Of a stretch of 64,000 bases of DNA, positions 61,400 to 64,000 are shown in pieces. Location: the NCBI RefSeq assembly GCF_000304355.2, contig NC_018227.2:1736001-1800000 (forward strand), written 5' to 3'. The first letter of the stretch is position 1, and every line of letters begins with the position of its first letter. Made by a program: the position numbers and the translations under genes. The stretch comes from Methanoculleus bourgensis MS2 (GTDB lineage: Archaea > Halobacteriota > Methanomicrobia > Methanomicrobiales > Methanoculleaceae). The notes beneath the pieces were generated by a model that saw only the letters and a list, made by a program, of their open reading frames with translations, had not been told where the DNA came from and ran no database searches.

Positions 61400-61705
61400 T
61401 CAATCGTCATCCTCGATCCGGACCATGAACCCGTGACTGCACCTCAGGCACCGGTACTGTGCGTACAGGCCCAGGCCGGGGACAATAACGTCCCCGAGAA
61501 GCTCTCCCGGAGACCCGCACCGGGAGCATACTGCTCTCCGGTCATCGAACCGGCGCCCGCACCCGTAGCACCGGTGGGTGATGTGCACCTCCGGGCCAGT
61601 GGTGATGCAGTGCCGGCAGCCGCAGAAGGGGCAGGGGTCAGATGCGTCCTCGCTGGCGTCATCAGGTGGGGGCGTTAGATTCGGGACCCGGTCTAGCCCG
61701 CGCAC
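61400..61705 (-). CDS. Small zinc-ribbon protein with four cysteine clusters
   Basis: A 101-residue protein with four CxxC-type pairs: CPFCGCRHC, CYGCGRRF, CSRCGSPGE and CLRCSHGF. These would fold two zinc ribbons. Partner (RNA, DNA or protein) unknown. A histidine-rich patch (GPEVHITHRCYG) lies between the first two. It begins at a GTG (61705) and ends in an acidic tail (EDDD). Confidence 0.65.
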   Translation of the reverse strand: MRGLDRVPNLTPPPDDASEDASDPCPFCGCRHCITTGPEVHITHRCYGCGRRFDDRRAVCSRCGSPGELLGDVIVPGLGLYAQYRCLRCSHGFMVRIEDDD

Positions 61706-61813
61706 GCATCTGTCCCCCTGTTACCTGGGATTGTGCAGTCTCGTCTCGCTTTCGCCTGCTGGAAGGCCGGCCAGCCCTGTTTCATGCATCAATGTGGGGT
61801 TCCTGAAGATTTA

Positions 61814-61841
61814 ATGATACCTATTGGTATCATATGGTATC
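61814..61841 (+). promoter_or_regulatory. Three phased half-sites upstream of a ribbon-helix-helix gene (candidate operator)
   Basis: ATGATACC-TATT-GGTATCAT is a perfect 8-base inverted repeat (61814-61821 and 61826-61833). A third half-site GGTATC begins exactly ten bases after the second. A TATA-like sequence at about 61864-61872 and the ATG at 61902 follow. Confidence 0.65.
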
Positions 61842-61901
61842 TAAGTGGAAAAATAAAAACAGTACAATATAATTGTTTCACGAGATACCTGAATAGGAAA
61901 G

Positions 61902-62186
61902 ATGGAGTCCCCTGATAGCATCTCAAGCAAGCAGGTGGGTGTGCGGCTGCCTGGCCACCTCTATAGGTGGCTGAGGGAGAAGGTCGACAGCGGTGAGTAC
62001 CCGAATATGGCCCAGTCCGTCATCGGTGAACTGACGAAAGCCCGGACGCTTGAGGAGGTACGCCGCCGGGAAAGCCCATACTACAGCATCCGCGAGGAAG
62101 AACCCCTCGTCCGGATGGTGAACGAGCGCATCGAGGGATTCCGCCGCGAGCTCCTGGATGAGGTGGAGCGGCGGCGACGTGGCTGA
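61902..62186 (+). CDS. Ribbon-helix-helix-type DNA-binding protein
   Basis: A 94-residue protein. KQVGVRLPGHLYRWLREKVD followed by SGEYPNMAQSVIGELTKA fits the strand-helix-helix of CopG/MetJ-like regulators. The C-terminal half is helical and highly charged (ERIEGFRRELLDEVERRRRG). It lies 60 bases after a phased set of GGTATC half-sites, so autoregulation is likely. It sits between a zinc-ribbon gene and modA; whether it also controls modA is unknown. Confidence 0.68.
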   Translation: MESPDSISSKQVGVRLPGHLYRWLREKVDSGEYPNMAQSVIGELTKARTLEEVRRRESPYYSIREEEPLVRMVNERIEGFRRELLDEVERRRRG

Positions 62187-62334
62187 TCTGCGCACAACTG
62201 TTCTCCCTCAAAATCCCTTCCTTTGTTCACTCCAAAAAGACCCTCCAGGTTGATACCCGGCACCCGATCTCTCCCCGTGCGGCAGAGCCTATGGCAATAC
62301 CATGACCTTTAAATATCGTCGGCAAACGTAAACT

Positions 62335-62385
62335 CAAATCGGTTAATTTGAGCTTAAAACTCACTAGATTAAATATATTGAATCG
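62335..62385 (+). promoter_or_regulatory. Inverted-repeat operator and TATA box of the mod operon
   Basis: CTCAAAT (62335-62341) and ATTTGAG (62348-62354) form a perfect 7-base inverted repeat with a six-base spacer. TATA-like TTAAATATATTG follows at 62371-62382, about 30 bases before the modA ATG at 62412. Confidence 0.6.
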
Positions 62386-62411
62386 CAATCCCTTATGAAT
62401 AAGGTGTTTTT

Positions 62412-63242
62412 ATGAAACGATCGACCCCGGCAACTCTTGTTGCAGTAAGTCTTCTGATCATCGCCGGTCTCCTGGTTGCGGGATGCACAACCACCCAGCA
62501 GGAGACTCCTGGAGAGACAACCCTGACCGTCTTTACGGCAGCATCGCTCACAGGAGCCTTCACTGATATCGGCAAAGCCTACGAGGCAAAGAACGAAAAC
62601 GTCAAGGTCGAATTTGTCTTCGACGGTTCGCAGACCCTCCGCACCCAGATCGAGCAGGGAGCGACCCCTGATATCTTCGTCTCCGCGAGCACGAAGCACA
62701 TGAAAGCGCTCCAGGGTGCTGGATTCATGGACAACGACACCGTGGCTCCGTTCCTCGGGAACAGCCTGGCCCTGGTTGTCCCGGCCGATAACCCGGCAAA
62801 GATCACCGGCGTTGCGGACCTGAATAAATCGGGTGTGAAACTTGTCATCGGCACCAAGGATGTCCCCTTCGGCGACTATACCCGGCAGATGCTCGACAAG
62901 ATGGCCGCCGATCCCAAATACGGTGAGGCCTACCGCGATGCTGTGATGAAGAACGTCATCTCCGAGGAGACCGCGGTGACGTCCGTGATGCCCAAACTGA
63001 TGCTCGGCGAAGCGGATGCATCGTTCGTCTACAAGTCGGATGTCTCCAAGGACGACCGGGACAAGCTGACGCGGCTCGACGTCCCATCGGAGTACAACGT
63101 CATGGCCACATACCCGCTCGGCATCCTTACGGAGTCGTCGCAGAAGACTGAAGCAGAGTCGTTCATAGCATTCGTCCGCGGTCCGGACGGCAGCGCCATT
63201 CTGACAGAATATGGATTTGACCCGATTCCGGCAGGAAAGTGA
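62412..63242 (+). CDS. modA: Molybdate/tungstate-binding lipoprotein ModA
   Basis: The extracellular binding protein of an oxyanion ABC importer, 276 residues. A lipobox (LLVAGC, Cys25) anchors it. The type II binding fold is marked by TVFTAASLTGAFTDIGKAYE, EFVFDGSQTLRTQIEQGATP, DIFVSASTKHMKAL and a C-terminal YNVMATYPLGILTES. Ligand could be molybdate or tungstate. Formylmethanofuran dehydrogenase encoded in this window needs one of them. The modB start overlaps its last 11 codons. Confidence 0.9.
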   Translation: MKRSTPATLVAVSLLIIAGLLVAGCTTTQQETPGETTLTVFTAASLTGAFTDIGKAYEAKNENVKVEFVFDGSQTLRTQIEQGATPDIFVSASTKHMKALQGAGFMDNDTVAPFLGNSLALVVPADNPAKITGVADLNKSGVKLVIGTKDVPFGDYTRQMLDKMAADPKYGEAYRDAVMKNVISEETAVTSVMPKLMLGEADASFVYKSDVSKDDRDKLTRLDVPSEYNVMATYPLGILTESSQKTEAESFIAFVRGPDGSAILTEYGFDPIPAGK

Positions 63243-64000
63243 GGTACTCCGGCACAGCAGCCGGACGCGACCGGGGAGGGCGGCACTCACCCTCCTCGTC
63301 GCCGCCCTTCTCGCTCTCTTCCTTCTCTTTGTCACGGTACCGGTAGCCTCGCTCTTTCTGCGCATATCGCCCGAGGCGTTCTTCCGCTCGCTTGCCGAGC
63401 CGGTGGTGCTCGATGCACTCTCGCTCTCCCTCGTCACCGCGACGATAAGTACGGTGATCGTCGTCGTCTTCGGGACGCCGCTTGCCCTGGTAAACGCCCG
63501 GCATGACTACCGCGGCAGGGATATCGTCGACACCCTCACCGATCTCCCAATCGTCCTGCCGCCGGCGGTGGCGGGCATCGCGCTTCTCATGGCCTTCGGC
63601 CGACGGGGCGTCGTCGGGCAGTACCTCGACGTCTTCGGTATTCATATCGCCTTCACCACAGTCGCGGTGGTCCTGGCCCAGGTCTTTGTGGCCTCGCCGT
63701 TCTATATCAGGCAGGCGAAGGCGAGTTTCGAGGCGGTCGACCGGCTCTACGAGGACGCGGCACGGACCCTTGGCGCATCCCCCTGGACCGTCGCCCTCCG
63801 GATCACCGTCCCGCTTGCGTGGGGCGGGCTCGTCTCAGGGGCGATACTCTCGTTCGCGCGGGCGCTCGGGGAGTTCGGCGCCACGATCATGTTCGCCGGG
63901 AACTTCCAGGGTAAGACCCAGACGATGCCGCTTGCGATCTATACAACCATGCAGGGGGACCTCGATGCTGCGATAAGCCTTGCAATCATCCTCGTCGTGA
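63211..64000 (+). CDS. modB: Molybdate/tungstate ABC permease ModB, 3' end cut by window edge
   Basis: The membrane subunit for ModA. The first ~263 codons are present. Helix-rich sequence includes LTLLVAALLALFLLFVTVPV, DLPIVLPPAVAGIALLMAFG and the coupling segment EDAARTLGASPWTVALRITV, then ALGEFGATIMFAGN, which is diagnostic of ModB/CysU-type permeases. The ATG at 63211 overlaps modA by 32 bases; a TTG at 63217 is possible. The frame remains open to the edge. Confidence 0.88.
   Translation, partial: MDLTRFRQESEVLRHSSRTRPGRAALTLLVAALLALFLLFVTVPVASLFLRISPEAFFRSLAEPVVLDALSLSLVTATISTVIVVVFGTPLALVNARHDYRGRDIVDTLTDLPIVLPPAVAGIALLMAFGRRGVVGQYLDVFGIHIAFTTVAVVLAQVFVASPFYIRQAKASFEAVDRLYEDAARTLGASPWTVALRITVPLAWGGLVSGAILSFARALGEFGATIMFAGNFQGKTQTMPLAIYTTMQGDLDAAISLAIILVV

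Overview
The window reads as chromosome of a hydrogenotrophic methanogenic archaeon, most likely order Methanomicrobiales and close to Methanoculleus. That placement is inference from four things: a complete mcr operon, a complete mtr operon, a formylmethanofuran dehydrogenase / heterodisulfide reductase / mvhD supercluster without mvhA or mvhG, and GC-rich genes separated by AT-rich TATA-like promoters and T-run terminators. No rRNA, tRNA or CRISPR array was recognised.

Layout. 1-4.7 kb: the 5' part of a tRNA-splicing endonuclease gene and two secreted repeat or propeller proteins. 5.0-14.5 kb: a minus-strand run of tightly overlapping genes. It encodes two paralogous DDTD-motif proteins of the methanogenesis-marker-11 type, a radical SAM protein, a thiamine-diphosphate enzyme resembling the alpha subunit of indolepyruvate oxidoreductase, AksA, AksD, AksE, an unknown protein, AksF and endonuclease IV. 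The short AksA and the YLRT loop of AksE point to 2-oxosuberate formation for coenzyme B rather than leucine synthesis. The extra genes are therefore candidates for the later, poorly known coenzyme B steps. 15.1-16.0 kb: ftr.

16.8-26.5 kb: fwdGF-hdrCBA-mvhD-fwdDBAC, which joins CO2 reduction to flavin-based electron bifurcation. 26.9-31.8 kb: mcrBDCGA. 32.0-37.6 kb: mtrEDCBAF, then a second mtrA fused to mtrG, then mtrH. The two mtrA copies share 474 bp with a single mismatch. Together with ftr, these loci encode most of the path from CO2 to methane.

38.2-43.2 kb is accessory: a GTPase / ABC-ATPase / DUF364 trio, a RelBE-type toxin-antitoxin pair with a frameshifted toxin, a small element bounded by inverted repeats, and a SelB-like protein with a decayed GTPase motif. 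43.2-53.8 kb holds a BtuCD-type importer. Beside it are very large surface proteins whose domains resemble the two halves of eukaryotic transcobalamin: an alpha/alpha barrel fused to a BtuF-like binding domain, and four DUF4430-like domains on a beta-propeller. 53.8-57.0 kb is an ECF transporter. 57.4-64 kb holds a surface protein, a histone-deacetylase-family hydrolase, an S-adenosyl/S-inosyl-homocysteine hydrolase, a zinc-ribbon protein, a ribbon-helix-helix protein beside a phased operator-like site, and modA-modB (cut by the window edge).

The larger intergenic gaps carry three families of dispersed non-coding repeats: TTCGCG-rich hairpins, a roughly 65-bp sequence, and elements with terminal inverted repeats. 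All starts and functions were read by eye; no database search was possible.
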